Assembly: GCA_021373025.1 (NCBI GenBank)
Contig: JAJFTL010000022.1
Span: 216,298 to 280,297, forward strand
Length of the DNA stretch: 64,000 nucleotides
From: a bacterium
Lineage (GTDB): Bacteria; Caldisericota; Caldisericia; Cryosericales; Cryosericaceae
Direction: 5' to 3'
Part shown: positions 18,497 through 28,056 of the stretch, in pieces
How the letters are laid out: each line of letters begins with the position of its first letter
Position numbering within the stretch: position 1 is the first letter of the stretch
Translations under genes and position numbers: made by a program
The notes under the pieces: generated by a model
The model's input: the letters and a program-made list of their open reading frames with translations, nothing else
Told to the model about the DNA's origin: nothing
Databases searched by the model: none

Positions 18497-19494
18497 ACAG
18501 GGTTGACCTGGAAGCCGTTGCAGCACGAATCCGTCCGGCACACACGGTGTTTCTCTTCACGCATGAGTTCGCGGACGGCGATGCTCTTGGGTCCATGGTT
18601 GCCTTGGTGCTATTTCTGCGTTCCATGGGCAAGACTGTTCATGCATTCGTTCCTGGCAAGGTCCAGAATGTGTATCGTTTTCTGGGGACAGACGAGTTGT
18701 TGAATACGATGTCGGCACAAATGGCCTCCGAGGCAGTGCGTACAGAGCGCGTCACATGCCTCAGTGCGGATGCAGCGGATCTGGATCGTCTGGGAGAGTG
18801 GAAATCGCTTTTCCTCGCCGGAGCTGAACGACTGGTGATTGACCACCATGGTACCAACACGGGGTTTGGTGACGTGTGTGCTGTCGATGCTTCAGCCAGC
18901 TCGTGCTGCGAAGTTCTTTTGGATCTTTTCAGCGTGGTTGATGTGACCCTTGTCGACGCCAAGATAGCGTCAGCACTCTACGCAGGGCTGATGGCAGACA
19001 CGGGTTCCTTTCAATACGCGAATACTGGAGTGCAGTCGTTCCTCCACGGTGCACGGCTTGTCGAGCTGGGTGCTTCGCCGGATGCCATCGCGTGCAGTAT
19101 CTATGAAGGCAAACCATATGCTGCCTTGAGACTCACGGCGGCAGCTGTCTCAGCTTCGCGCCTCCTGTATGCTGGGCAGGTCGTGGTGTCGCACGTGACG
19201 CGCGAGATGCTGGAACATTCTGGTGCGTTGGACGAGGATACGGATGGTATCACCGACGAACTGCGGCGCATAGCTGGGACGAAAGTCGTTGTCGTGTTCC
19301 GCGAGGCACTGGACGGCTCAGTCAAGGTGAGCCTGCGTGGCAAGTATGGGTTTGACGTTAGGCGTATCGCCACGGTGTTCGGTGGTGGAGGGCACCCGCT
19401 CGCCGCGGGCTGTACCATAGCAACAGGACTTGGCGAGGCGGAGGCACTCGTCCTTACCGAACTCGACCGATATTTGGGGCCGTCCAGAATCTGA
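18493..19494 (+). CDS. DHH/DHHA1 phosphoesterase, NrnA-like (nanoRNase / pAp phosphatase)
   Basis: 333 residues. Hydrolyses short oligoribonucleotides, 3'-phosphoadenosine 5'-phosphate or cyclic-dinucleotide products. The DHH domain shows FADGDALGS (family PDGDAxGS, with the proline replaced by alanine), VIDHHGT and ADTGSF. The DHHA1 domain ends with the substrate-binding GGGGHPLAAG. It starts within rbfA by the ATGA overlap. It converges with the radical SAM gene; the 65 bases between show no obvious terminator. Confidence 0.88.
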   Translation: MNRVDLEAVAARIRPAHTVFLFTHEFADGDALGSMVALVLFLRSMGKTVHAFVPGKVQNVYRFLGTDELLNTMSAQMASEAVRTERVTCLSADAADLDRLGEWKSLFLAGAERLVIDHHGTNTGFGDVCAVDASASSCCEVLLDLFSVVDVTLVDAKIASALYAGLMADTGSFQYANTGVQSFLHGARLVELGASPDAIACSIYEGKPYAALRLTAAAVSASRLLYAGQVVVSHVTREMLEHSGALDEDTDGITDELRRIAGTKVVVVFREALDGSVKVSLRGKYGFDVRRIATVFGGGGHPLAAGCTIATGLGEAEALVLTELDRYLGPSRI

Positions 19495-19559
19495 TACCTG
19501 TGACCAGATCGTGGATCCCAGGACGTGCCGCACTGACCAATGACGGTCGGCTCAAGGTG

Positions 19560-21407
19560 TCAGTGGTTCGTATGGTTGACCAACAGTTGGGTGGGACAGG
19601 GATTCAGATAGTCCTGTATGCCACACGCATGGCAGCCAGTCTCGCGGCAGGTCGGTAGCAGCTGGCCTTTTTGTGCAGCCTCGTGTTCTTTTCGCAGGAA
19701 GTCGATCGATACGCCTGCATCAATCGTTTGCCAAGGTAGTTCACTGTCTAGGGGAATACTGCGGTGCAGGAAGACGGCTGGATCGACGCCCTGCTTGGCG
19801 ATAGCTTCCTGCCAGAGATCGAATCTGAACGATTCACGCCAACCGTCGAATTTGGCTCCGCTTCTCCAAGCCGTCTCGATGACATTGCCAATTGTGCGGT
19901 CACCTCGGCTGAGCAGACCTTCGAGGAAGGCAGTGCGGGGGTCGCCGAAGTCAACGTGCACTTTCCCACCGAAGCCTCGGAATGCCTTGCGAAGGTACTC
20001 GATCTTGGCTTCGTAGGCTGATAAAGAGTCCTGAGCGCACCATTGAAAGGGGGTGTCGGGGCGGGGGACGAAGGGATTGACACTAAGATTGATGCCAATG
20101 TCTCGGCGGAACCCCCTGCCAAACGTATAGATCCGGTTCACCAGATCGACCATGGCATCAAGATCTTCCTTCGTTTCGGTTGGAAGGCCGAACATAAAAT
20201 AGAATTTGACGAGGTGCCACCCCTTTCCGAAAACAGTGCGCAAGGTCTTGAAGATGGATTCCTCGGTGATGTTCTTATTAATGACATCGCGCAGTCGCTG
20301 GCTTCCAGCCTCGATCGCAAAGGTCAGCGAGCCTTCGCGCGTTCGCTTGATCTCATCAGCAAGGTATTCTGGAAAGTTCTCCATGCGCAATGATGGGAAG
20401 GAGATCGCGACGTTGTGCTGTTCCCTGTATGCGCGGACGAGGTCGACAAGGCCCGGCAGATCGCTGTAGTCCGTGCTGCTGAGTGACAGCAGGCCGACTT
20501 CCTCATATCCGGTGTTGGAAACGAGTTGTTCAAGCTGCTTCTGAATGGTTGCCAGTGACCGTTCGCGTGTTGGCCGATACGATATGCCAGCCTGACAGAA
20601 GCGGCATCCGCGCACACAACCGCGGAACAGCTCGATGACACCGCGGTCATGGACAGGCTCCCGATAGGGAACGATAGGAGCCGTAGGAGCGAAAGCATCA
20701 TTGAGATCCTCGACGACTCGCTTGCGCACAATTCTTGGCACCGCAGATGAAGCCGGTTCCGCGACGACATAGGGAGCGTTGCGCAGGGCAGGGCGTACTC
20801 TGTACAGCGATGGGACATAGACGCCCTCAACGTCACGAGCCAGTGTTGACAGGGCAATCTCGCGATTTGCTCCCGCCGCGCGTGATCCAGCGAGGCTTCG
20901 AACAATTTCAGGGAACAAGTCTTCGCCATCGCCGATGCCAACCACATCCACGAAAGCCGCCATGGGCTCCGGGTTGAAAGCGCAGCTTCCACCAGCCAGA
21001 ATAATCGGCCAGTCGCTGCGATCGTCTGACCGTATGGGCAGTCTGGCCAGGTCGAGCATGTTGAGGACATTGGTGTAGGTCAGTTCCGTGCCGAGGCTGA
21101 ACGCGATGAGATCAAACGATTCCAGCGGTTTCTGGCTCTCAAGGGAGAAGAGTGGAACCTGATGCTGCCTGAGCCAGGCTTCGAGATCATGGAAGGGTGC
21201 AAATACACGCTCTGCAACGACACTGTCGATGCTGTTCAGGAGATGGTAGAGGATGAGGATGCCGTGAGACGACATGCCAACCTCATACAGATCTGGATAA
21301 CTCAGAGCGACGCGGAATTTGTCTGACCAGTTCTTGTGAACTGCGTTGAGTTCATTTCCGGCGTAGCGTGATGGGCCTTCGAACTGTTCAAGGAAATGCA
21401 TATCCAT
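19560..21407 (-). CDS. B12-binding-domain radical SAM protein (TIGR03960 type)
   Basis: 615 residues. The N-terminal part resembles a cobalamin-binding fold without an obvious DxHxxG motif, and the central radical SAM domain has CVRGCRFC (C264, C268, C271). The C-terminus carries a Cys-rich tail (CRETGCHACG). This family is usually fused with or beside a TIGR03936 domain and sits between rodA and rng/rplU in many Firmicutes-like genomes; here it follows rodA by a single base, but TIGR03936, rng and rplU are not in the window. A role in RNA or ribosomal modification has been suggested by context, not proven. Confidence 0.88.
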   Translation of the reverse strand: MDMHFLEQFEGPSRYAGNELNAVHKNWSDKFRVALSYPDLYEVGMSSHGILILYHLLNSIDSVVAERVFAPFHDLEAWLRQHQVPLFSLESQKPLESFDLIAFSLGTELTYTNVLNMLDLARLPIRSDDRSDWPIILAGGSCAFNPEPMAAFVDVVGIGDGEDLFPEIVRSLAGSRAAGANREIALSTLARDVEGVYVPSLYRVRPALRNAPYVVAEPASSAVPRIVRKRVVEDLNDAFAPTAPIVPYREPVHDRGVIELFRGCVRGCRFCQAGISYRPTRERSLATIQKQLEQLVSNTGYEEVGLLSLSSTDYSDLPGLVDLVRAYREQHNVAISFPSLRMENFPEYLADEIKRTREGSLTFAIEAGSQRLRDVINKNITEESIFKTLRTVFGKGWHLVKFYFMFGLPTETKEDLDAMVDLVNRIYTFGRGFRRDIGINLSVNPFVPRPDTPFQWCAQDSLSAYEAKIEYLRKAFRGFGGKVHVDFGDPRTAFLEGLLSRGDRTIGNVIETAWRSGAKFDGWRESFRFDLWQEAIAKQGVDPAVFLHRSIPLDSELPWQTIDAGVSIDFLRKEHEAAQKGQLLPTCRETGCHACGIQDYLNPCPTQLLVNHTNH

Positions 21408-21408
21408 G

Positions 21409-22518
21409 TCAGAACCTCAGGTCATCGCGCGTACGGTATACGCTGACAACGATCGAAGCAGCAAGTACTTGTGTGAGCAGGGACGAGCCACCGTAGCTGA
21501 TAAAGGGCAAGGGAATCCCCGTAACGGGTGAGAGACCGATCGTCATGCCCATATTCACAGCTGCCTGCAAGAACCACATCGCCTGAATTCCTATGACCAT
21601 ATAGCGAGCAAAATCATCCGTAAGTGATCGGAAGACAAGGAAGGTTGACCACATCAGCAGGATAAACAGGACAACCAGCAGCGCGCTGCCTACGAATCCA
21701 AACAGTTCTCCAACCAGTGAGAAAACAAAGTCTGCATACTGGACGGGAACGAAGGACAGCGGGGCCTGTGTGCTGCCCTTGATGCCGCGCCCCCACATTC
21801 CACCAGATCCGGTGGCGACGATGGACTGCAAAACGTTGTAGCCGCTTCCGAGCGGGTCTGCCTGTGGATTGAGGAAGGTGTCGATACGTTCCCTCTGATA
21901 GGGCTTGAGGCCAAGCCACACGCCACCAGCAGCGAGAATCAGGGCCAATCCCAGCATGAGCAATTGTCGGTTACTCAGCCGAAAATGCAGCACCATGAAG
22001 ACCGCAATTCCGAGCAGCATGACCGCCGACCCGAGATCCGGCTCTTTGGCGACAAGGAGAACAGATGGCACGACCGCCGCTGCCACGAGCAGCAATTTCA
22101 TTCCTGTGCCAGCCCTTCTGTCCGGAAGGGTGAGAATGTAGGCCACTAGGATGATAATGGCAATCTTGTGAAGCTCGCTGGGCTGGAGACTTTGGGATCC
22201 TGGCAGAGTTATCCAGCGACGTGATCCGTACATGCCGGTTCCAATGAAGAGAACAGCCGTCAACAATCCCGTTTGAATCGCATAGATCGGGATTGCAAGA
22301 AATCGGAAGACGCGGTAGTTCACGAACTGGACCGCAACCGCGACGCTCAGACTGAAAGCGAGGAGAAGGAGTGTCTTCTGGAAGTATGAAAAGAAGCTGC
22401 CAACATGTCCAAGCGTGTACTGCTCCGCAAGGCTGGCAGTGTAGAACGTTGCCAGGTTGAAGCCAATAAGCAGCAGGACAGTGGCCATGAAGAACAGCGG
22501 AAAGTGTCGAGATTTCAC
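21409..22518 (-). CDS. rodA: RodA (SEDS-family peptidoglycan glycosyltransferase)
   Basis: 369 residues with about ten membrane segments. Polymerises lipid II during rod elongation together with PBP2. The SEDS signatures are visible: GSRRWITLPGSQSLQPSE, the KEPDLGSA region with the catalytic aspartate, and the C-terminal GIPLPFISYGGSS. GTG start with GGAG about 12 bases upstream. It is in the same operon as mrdA, whose product is its partner. Confidence 0.96.
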   Translation of the reverse strand: MKSRHFPLFFMATVLLLIGFNLATFYTASLAEQYTLGHVGSFFSYFQKTLLLLAFSLSVAVAVQFVNYRVFRFLAIPIYAIQTGLLTAVLFIGTGMYGSRRWITLPGSQSLQPSELHKIAIIILVAYILTLPDRRAGTGMKLLLVAAAVVPSVLLVAKEPDLGSAVMLLGIAVFMVLHFRLSNRQLLMLGLALILAAGGVWLGLKPYQRERIDTFLNPQADPLGSGYNVLQSIVATGSGGMWGRGIKGSTQAPLSFVPVQYADFVFSLVGELFGFVGSALLVVLFILLMWSTFLVFRSLTDDFARYMVIGIQAMWFLQAAVNMGMTIGLSPVTGIPLPFISYGGSSLLTQVLAASIVVSVYRTRDDLRF

Positions 22519-22527
22519 AGAGACTCT

Positions 22528-23157
22528 CTACTCCAAGATGTGGGGTTGTACGTCCAGTTTTCCCTGAACAGCCCTTGCCACGTAGTAATGGTTGCGCATG
22601 CCGACCGGTGCCAGATGAAGCACGGCGCTGGTCGTGCCAATCGACAGTGATGCACCGCCAGCGATCTCAAGGCACGCAATGACGGCATCCTGATTGCCAC
22701 GTATGCCGGCAGCAACCGTCCCTTTGACAGCGCCAAATACAAAGCATGAACGCAGTGTCTCAATGCGCGAACCAGCCAGCACGGATCCAATGACCACGAC
22801 ATCTCTGGTTGTCTGGATCACCTCGCCCTGGGCCAGATCATGGGCAATAATCATGGCCGAATCGCCCGCGGCGGCAGGCTTCTTTGATTCGCGGATGCGA
22901 TAATTGCTGATGCTGAGGTTGTCGCCGACGATGGTTCTCAGCGCCCGCTCGAGCACGCCCAGCGTCTTAGGTCCGCACAGCCTGTTCTGGAGATCCACCT
23001 GGAGCTTGAGCTGAGGGAGAATGCGGTGCTGTGCTGCTGTTTGAGTGAGCAGCATGTGTTGTGCTTCCTTCCACTTTGCTTTGGGGTGGACGAGAGCCAG
23101 CAGTTCAGTCTGGCTCCCCTTGAAGACGACGATTGGTGTCGCGCTAGTTGCTGCCAT
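22528..23157 (-). CDS. minC: MinC-like septum-site determining protein
   Basis: 209 residues. MinC inhibits FtsZ polymerisation away from midcell. The C-terminal beta-helix (VVVIGSVLAGSRIE, CFVFGAVKGTVAAGI) is clear and the N-terminal domain is divergent. The MinD-binding RSGQ motif of typical MinC is replaced by LAQGEVI at about 108-114, and there is no minD next to it although the usual order in this block is minC-minD. The ATG at 23157 has GGAGGG just upstream and overlaps mrdA by 14 bases; a longer open frame upstream is shadow sequence. Confidence 0.8.
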   Translation of the reverse strand: MAATSATPIVVFKGSQTELLALVHPKAKWKEAQHMLLTQTAAQHRILPQLKLQVDLQNRLCGPKTLGVLERALRTIVGDNLSISNYRIRESKKPAAAGDSAMIIAHDLAQGEVIQTTRDVVVIGSVLAGSRIETLRSCFVFGAVKGTVAAGIRGNQDAVIACLEIAGGASLSIGTTSAVLHLAPVGMRNHYYVARAVQGKLDVQPHILE

Positions 23158-24922
23158 TTTTCCCTCCGTACAGGTCAAAGTAGTGCGCGAGCATCTTGCG
23201 AAGGAGTGGAGCCATACTGGTACTGCGTTGGTATGGCGAATCCTCATACATGAGGAGCACTGCAATCTGAGGATTGTCCATAGGCGCGAATGCTACCATC
23301 CACGTATGGTACAGGTTGGGGGTGCCAGTCTCGGCAGTGCCCGTCTTGGCGCAGATCTCAATGTTCCCCACTTGGATCCGTGCTGTTCCCCCGGTCTTGG
23401 TGACGAGGTTCAATCCCTTCTTGACGATGTTGAGCGTGTTGGTGCTGACTCCAAGCGTATCCTGGACGACAGGAACTGTTTGAGTCTCCGCCTTCGTGAC
23501 AGGATCCACTGACGCCTTGAGAAGATGCGGGCGCCATAGCGTTCCATTCATTGCAATTGAACTGTAGATTGAGATATCGCGGATTGGGGTTTCCAGAACG
23601 TAGCCCTGGCCAATGCCCATGTTCATCGTATCGCCTTCGTACCACGGTTGATTGAGCTTGCTGAGCTTCCACTGTGGTGTTGGCACAAAGCCGGTTGTCT
23701 CTCCGGGCAAGTCGATCCCAGTGAGCTTATCCAAGCCGAACTTCTTGGCGTACGTATCCATGGACTCGATCCCCACGAGTCGGGCAACGGTCCAGAAATA
23801 AACATCGCAGGAGTCGGCATATGCTTTGTGGATATCCTCGTTGCCATGTGCATCCGGCCAGATCCAGCATTTGAAGAGCCGTCCTCCCACCGTCAATCCT
23901 CCGCCACAGTAGATGATGCTTCGATCGGTGATGGAGTGTGTCTCGAGTCCGGCTGTTCCTGTAATGACCTTGAAGGTACTCGCTGGAGGAAATGACGCCG
24001 ATATTGCCCGGTCGAACAGTGATCCCTGTGCAGTCCACGTTTTCCAATCCTGATCGGAAATGCCGGAGATGAACTTGTTAGGGTCAAATGCCGGGGCGCT
24101 TGCCAGTGCCAGCAGTTCTCCATTGCGGGGGTCCATCATGATCGCTGCGCCCTTATTGTTGCCCAGCAGGTCCTCACATGTTTTTTGTAGCCGTGAATCG
24201 ATTGTCAACACCAGACTCTGGCCGGGAACAGCCGGCTGCTCCTGCAACGTGCGTATCGCCTTGCCTTCCGCATCGACCTCGACGAGTTTCTCGCTCTTCT
24301 CACCACGCAGGAGGGATTCGTACTGCAATTCGATACCATCCTTTCCTATCGTGTCCTTCATGACATATCCGTCTGCCCGTAGGGCCTGAAGTTGGGTTTC
24401 GCTGATCTCGCCCGTGTATCCCAGAACGTGTGCTGCCAGGGTTCCGAGAGGATACGACCTCTTGGTGGACATGACAAGCTGGATGCCGGGCAGGTCTGGC
24501 TCTCGTTCTGCCAGCTTCAGGGCGACGTCCTTGCTGACGTTGCGCGCGACGGTGATGGGGCTATATGGACCGACGCCGGCTTTTTTCACCACATCCTGAA
24601 GGGTCGCCAACTTGATGCCGGAGAGCTGAGCTACTACGGTCAATTCCTCCTCCGGGTTCTTTAGATCGTACGTGGTTACGACGATGTCGAATGAGGGAAC
24701 ATCGGTAGCCAGGACGACGCCGTTACGGTCGCGGATCTCTCCTCGTGGGGCGTCAGTGCTGATAATGCGCAGACGGTTGTCGTCAGCTACTCCCGCATAG
24801 TAACTGCCCTTGACGACCTGGAGATAGTAGAGGCGAGCGATGATGCCCGCGAACAGGAGGGTGAACAATACAGTGACGGCGAGGAGGCGGCGTGTTTGAT
24901 GAGCCTGCTGCAGTTTATCCAT
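23144..24922 (-). CDS. mrdA: Penicillin-binding protein 2 (class B transpeptidase of the elongasome)
   Basis: 592 residues. Cross-links peptidoglycan during elongation. One N-terminal membrane segment (about 13-36), the dimerisation domain with APRGEIRDRNG, then the transpeptidase: STFK with serine near 315, SCD near 371 (SxN replaced by SxD, as in other PBP2 proteins) and KTGTAE near 526. The ATG at 24922 overlaps the mreD stop by 8 bases; an in-frame TTG at 24934 is possible. Gene order mreB-mreC-mreD-mrdA is classical. Confidence 0.96.
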   Translation of the reverse strand: MDKLQQAHQTRRLLAVTVLFTLLFAGIIARLYYLQVVKGSYYAGVADDNRLRIISTDAPRGEIRDRNGVVLATDVPSFDIVVTTYDLKNPEEELTVVAQLSGIKLATLQDVVKKAGVGPYSPITVARNVSKDVALKLAEREPDLPGIQLVMSTKRSYPLGTLAAHVLGYTGEISETQLQALRADGYVMKDTIGKDGIELQYESLLRGEKSEKLVEVDAEGKAIRTLQEQPAVPGQSLVLTIDSRLQKTCEDLLGNNKGAAIMMDPRNGELLALASAPAFDPNKFISGISDQDWKTWTAQGSLFDRAISASFPPASTFKVITGTAGLETHSITDRSIIYCGGGLTVGGRLFKCWIWPDAHGNEDIHKAYADSCDVYFWTVARLVGIESMDTYAKKFGLDKLTGIDLPGETTGFVPTPQWKLSKLNQPWYEGDTMNMGIGQGYVLETPIRDISIYSSIAMNGTLWRPHLLKASVDPVTKAETQTVPVVQDTLGVSTNTLNIVKKGLNLVTKTGGTARIQVGNIEICAKTGTAETGTPNLYHTWMVAFAPMDNPQIAVLLMYEDSPYQRSTSMAPLLRKMLAHYFDLYGGKNGSN

Positions 24923-25400
24923 GATACTGTTCAAGTGGCGAACGCCGGATCAGGTATCGCGATTCGCCGAATCCTACTGCGATGGCGATGGTGGCGAACA
25001 GGGCAAGGTCGCTGATGCCTGGAATGCTGTTCCCCCTTGCAAGGGAGCTAAGCAGCAGGACAGTGCACGTATAGGCTCCTGCGAACGTGATGCGGGCTAG
25101 CACGGGTGCAAGCTGTTCAATGTATGGCGAGACACCAGTGACAAGAAGCAGCAGGAGTGCAGTTGGAAGAGCCCGTGACTGACTGAAGTAGGCAAGCAGC
25201 AGGGTGTTGAAAAGGCCTGCCGCGATGCCAAATGGAGCAGGGTGGCGCGCACTGTAGTAGAATACGATGCTAGCGCCTGCCAGAAAGGACAGCGCCCCTG
25301 TACCTGGTGCGTACATCGCGATCCCGCACAGCAGCACGGCTACAACTGTCTCGACCAGCAGGGTGCCCGCCAGGACAGCATACTGCTGCTTGACGGTCAT
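24915..25400 (-). CDS. mreD: Rod shape-determining protein MreD
   Basis: 161 residues, with about five hydrophobic segments and short loops. MreD links MreC to the cytoplasmic elongation machinery. Sequence conservation is low in this family; the call rests on size, membrane topology and its position between mreC and mrdA. It starts with an ATGA overlap with mreC. Confidence 0.85.
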   Translation of the reverse strand: MTVKQQYAVLAGTLLVETVVAVLLCGIAMYAPGTGALSFLAGASIVFYYSARHPAPFGIAAGLFNTLLLAYFSQSRALPTALLLLLVTGVSPYIEQLAPVLARITFAGAYTCTVLLLSSLARGNSIPGISDLALFATIAIAVGFGESRYLIRRSPLEQYHG

Positions 25401-26230
25401 TTGGAGCTCCGAATGACAAGCAGATAGCGGGCAGCACCGACCGCGGCAAACGGACGAAGGATGAGCCGTGTCGTGCCGCTGCTGCTGATGCTGTCTATTC
25501 TCCCAATGGGAATATCAGGCGGAAATGTTGCTGAACTGCTGGAGGTGACCACGATGTCACCCGGCTGGAACTGCGGAAGGGGTGAGATGCCAGACAGTTC
25601 ACAGAATTCACGATTGGTTCCCTTCACGAGGACGTCTTCTCCGGTGCGCCGGTCAATCCCTGCCAGCACGCATCTGCGGTCGAGCAGCGGAATCACGAGT
25701 GCATTCGATACAAATGCGTCGCCCACCTTGCCATATACATAGGTCTGTCCCGATTCGTCCGCGACAACAACTCCAGCATTCTTTGTTACGCCGAGGGTTG
25801 TTCCATGGTCGATAAAACTGTCTAGCGAATCCAGGCCTGTTGTTCTTCCTGTTACCTGAACGAGCACGGTCTTCACTGGCAGCTGCTGTTGAATGCCCAG
25901 TTGTGCCTGGAGGCGCTTCAATTCATCACGATTGTCGAGAGCCAGGCGTAGCTGATCGTCAAGATATTGGTTCTGCGCGCGTAGCGCCTCGTTCTCGGCG
26001 TAGATGCTCCGGGCGAACACTAGAGCATGCACATATCCCACCACGCTGCTTGTGGCAGTTGAGACTGCCTCATTGAGCGTTCGCAGGGCGTGCTGCATAC
26101 CACTGAACGCGAGATTCCCGAGAGTGATGCCATACGATGCCAGCCCAATAATGGTCATCAGGACCAGAAAGAGCGCTATGAAGAACAGGCTGACCGACCT
26201 TCGAGTCGGCTTCCGTCCTGGCCCGGGCAT
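25397..26230 (-). CDS. mreC: Rod shape-determining protein MreC
   Basis: 277 residues. A single N-terminal membrane anchor (about 12-35), a coiled coil (NEALRAQNQYLDDQLRLAL) and a beta-rich C-terminal domain that contacts PBP2. The characteristic loop GITKNAGVVVADE is present in the form GVTKNAGVV. It begins 3 bases after mreB. No unusual features. Confidence 0.93.
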   Translation of the reverse strand: MPGPGRKPTRRSVSLFFIALFLVLMTIIGLASYGITLGNLAFSGMQHALRTLNEAVSTATSSVVGYVHALVFARSIYAENEALRAQNQYLDDQLRLALDNRDELKRLQAQLGIQQQLPVKTVLVQVTGRTTGLDSLDSFIDHGTTLGVTKNAGVVVADESGQTYVYGKVGDAFVSNALVIPLLDRRCVLAGIDRRTGEDVLVKGTNREFCELSGISPLPQFQPGDIVVTSSSSATFPPDIPIGRIDSISSSGTTRLILRPFAAVGAARYLLVIRSSK

Positions 26231-26233
26231 TCG

Positions 26234-27238
26234 TTATACCAGAACCTCATGCAGTGAGTCGTAATGTTCAAGCACCTTGCCGGCGCCCTTGGCGACACAC
26301 AGCAACGGATCCTCCGCGATGCTGACCAGGATGCCAGTACGCGTGGAAATAAACTTGTCGAGACCCATGATGAGTGCTCCGCCTCCCGACAGCATGATAC
26401 CGCTGTCGATGATGTCTGCCGATAGCTCTGGCGGGGTCAGCTCAAGCGCCGACTTGATGGTGGCAAGGATTTGTTCCAGGGGCTCCTTCAGCGCGTCACG
26501 GATCTCCTCGCTGGTGACATCGACCGCCTTAGGCAGGCCGTTGATCAAATCACGCCCCCGCACCTCATAGGTCCGTTCACTTTCGAGAGCGTATGCCGAA
26601 CCGATCGACAGCTTGACTTCTTCGGCCGTGACGTCGCCAATGAGCAGATTGTATCGACGGCGGATGTGCGTCGCTATTGCTTCTGTCATCTCGTCACCTG
26701 CGATGCGCAGCGACCTCGATGTCACAATACCTTTCATGGAAATGACGGCGACCTCGGCCGTTCCGCCACCGACATCGACAATCATCACTCCACGAGCTTC
26801 AGCCACGGGAAGTTCCGCCCCGATGGCCGCAGCCATGGGTTCCTGAATCAGCTTTGCTTCGCGGGCGCCAGCGTTGAGTGCGGCATCAACGACAGCCTTC
26901 ATCTCGACCTGAGTGATGCCTGAAGGAATGCCGATAAGCACGCGCGGCCTGGCAAAGAGTCCACTGCCCGACGCCTTGCGAATGAAGTATTCCAAAAGTT
27001 TTTCGGTGACGGTAAAATCTGCGATCACCCCATCCCGCAGCGGACGAGTGACGGTGATCGATTGAGGCGTACGCCCTGCCATCTTCTTGGCGTCATTGCC
27101 AACGGCAAGGACGGTACCATTCTTGATGTCAGTTGCCACAATCGTGGGCTCTCGGATGACGACTCCCTTGTTCTTGACGTAGACGACGGTGTTCGCAGTA
27201 CCAAGATCTATTGCCAGGTCCTTTGAGAAAAATGCCAC
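26234..27238 (-). CDS. mreB: Rod shape-determining protein MreB (bacterial actin)
   Basis: 334 residues. Forms membrane-bound filaments that guide wall elongation. Nucleotide-binding motifs are LAIDLGTANT (8-17), VDVGGGTAEVAVIS and the adenosine motif MLSGGGALIMGL. The N-terminus MAFFSKDL is typical. A GTG start is supported by GGAGG 6 to 8 bases upstream. Three bases separate it from maf, so maf and mre genes are cotranscribed. Confidence 0.98.
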   Translation of the reverse strand: MAFFSKDLAIDLGTANTVVYVKNKGVVIREPTIVATDIKNGTVLAVGNDAKKMAGRTPQSITVTRPLRDGVIADFTVTEKLLEYFIRKASGSGLFARPRVLIGIPSGITQVEMKAVVDAALNAGAREAKLIQEPMAAAIGAELPVAEARGVMIVDVGGGTAEVAVISMKGIVTSRSLRIAGDEMTEAIATHIRRRYNLLIGDVTAEEVKLSIGSAYALESERTYEVRGRDLINGLPKAVDVTSEEIRDALKEPLEQILATIKSALELTPPELSADIIDSGIMLSGGGALIMGLDKFISTRTGILVSIAEDPLLCVAKGAGKVLEHYDSLHEVLV

Positions 27239-27241
27239 GGC

Positions 27242-27814
27242 TTACCTCCTCAGGTCAACGTTCAATTCGTTACAGAGCGCATAAAAATCGCTCATTGTGA
27301 AACCGATGATCGTATCCATCGGCCCATCAATTCCTTCGATGAAACTTGCGGCCAGTCCCTGCACCGCATACGCACCGGCCTTGTCGGCATACTCCGGATT
27401 ACAGAGGTACGCTTCGCGCTCGGCATTGCTCAGGCATCGCATCCTGACCACGGTCGTCGAGATTCTTGTAGCAATGCGTTCTTCAGGCATCCGCAGTCCG
27501 GCCATGGCCGTGACGACTCGGTGTTCGTGCCCTTCAAGCAGAAGGAGCATGTTACGGGCCTCTGCCTTGTCGTGTGGCTTTCCCAGAATGTGGCCATCAC
27601 TGGCCACAACCGTGTCGGCACCGATCACCAGGCCGTCGCGCACCTGCCTGCCGCCAGCCCTGGCCTTCGCGAGAGCATTCTGAAGGGCGCTGTCTCCGGG
27701 TGCTGCATCCAGCATGATCTCATCGACGTCTGTCTGGAGAATGGAGAACGATATGCCCCATTCGGTAAGCATATGAGCCCTGCGCGGTGACCCGGAAGCC
27801 AGGTAGATGTTCAT
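27242..27814 (-). CDS. maf: Maf nucleotide pyrophosphatase
   Basis: 190 residues. A house-cleaning pyrophosphatase that hydrolyses non-canonical nucleoside triphosphates and is linked to septum control. The ASGSPRR motif (6-12), GADTVV and the CLSNAEREAY region match the family. Starts with an ATGA overlap with the gene before it. Maf before mreB is a known arrangement. Confidence 0.93.
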   Translation of the reverse strand: MNIYLASGSPRRAHMLTEWGISFSILQTDVDEIMLDAAPGDSALQNALAKARAGGRQVRDGLVIGADTVVASDGHILGKPHDKAEARNMLLLLEGHEHRVVTAMAGLRMPEERIATRISTTVVRMRCLSNAEREAYLCNPEYADKAGAYAVQGLAASFIEGIDGPMDTIIGFTMSDFYALCNELNVDLRR

Positions 27815-28056
27815 AACAGCGTCGAGAAGAAGAGAAACAGCAGCGAGAGTCCGACAGTTCCAAGGTTCATGTTCAAGGTGAGCCCGAGGCGCAATTCCAT
27901 GAAGCCAAGCTGGAGCGTGAAGTCAGGAATGCCAACGTGGAGGCCGGCCCTCATGAATGGATAATACGCGCCCAGCACCTCGCCCAGCACGGACCCGAGG
28001 ATAGCTCCTGCAATAACAAAAAGAATGGAAGTTGCTCGCTCTTTTCTTCTCACCAC
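27811..28056 (-). CDS. DUF4321-like small membrane protein
   Basis: 81 residues with two membrane segments (about 10-32 and 60-80) separated by a short polar stretch ending in MELRLGLTLNMNLGTVGLSL. The pattern of GxxxGxxLGE in the first helix and the LxLNLxxxxG in the second matches DUF4321 proteins, whose function is unknown and which commonly sit next to maf. Tandem GTG start codons (28056, 28053). Overlaps both neighbours. Confidence 0.7.
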   Translation of the reverse strand: MVRRKERATSILFVIAGAILGSVLGEVLGAYYPFMRAGLHVGIPDFTLQLGFMELRLGLTLNMNLGTVGLSLLFLFFSTLL

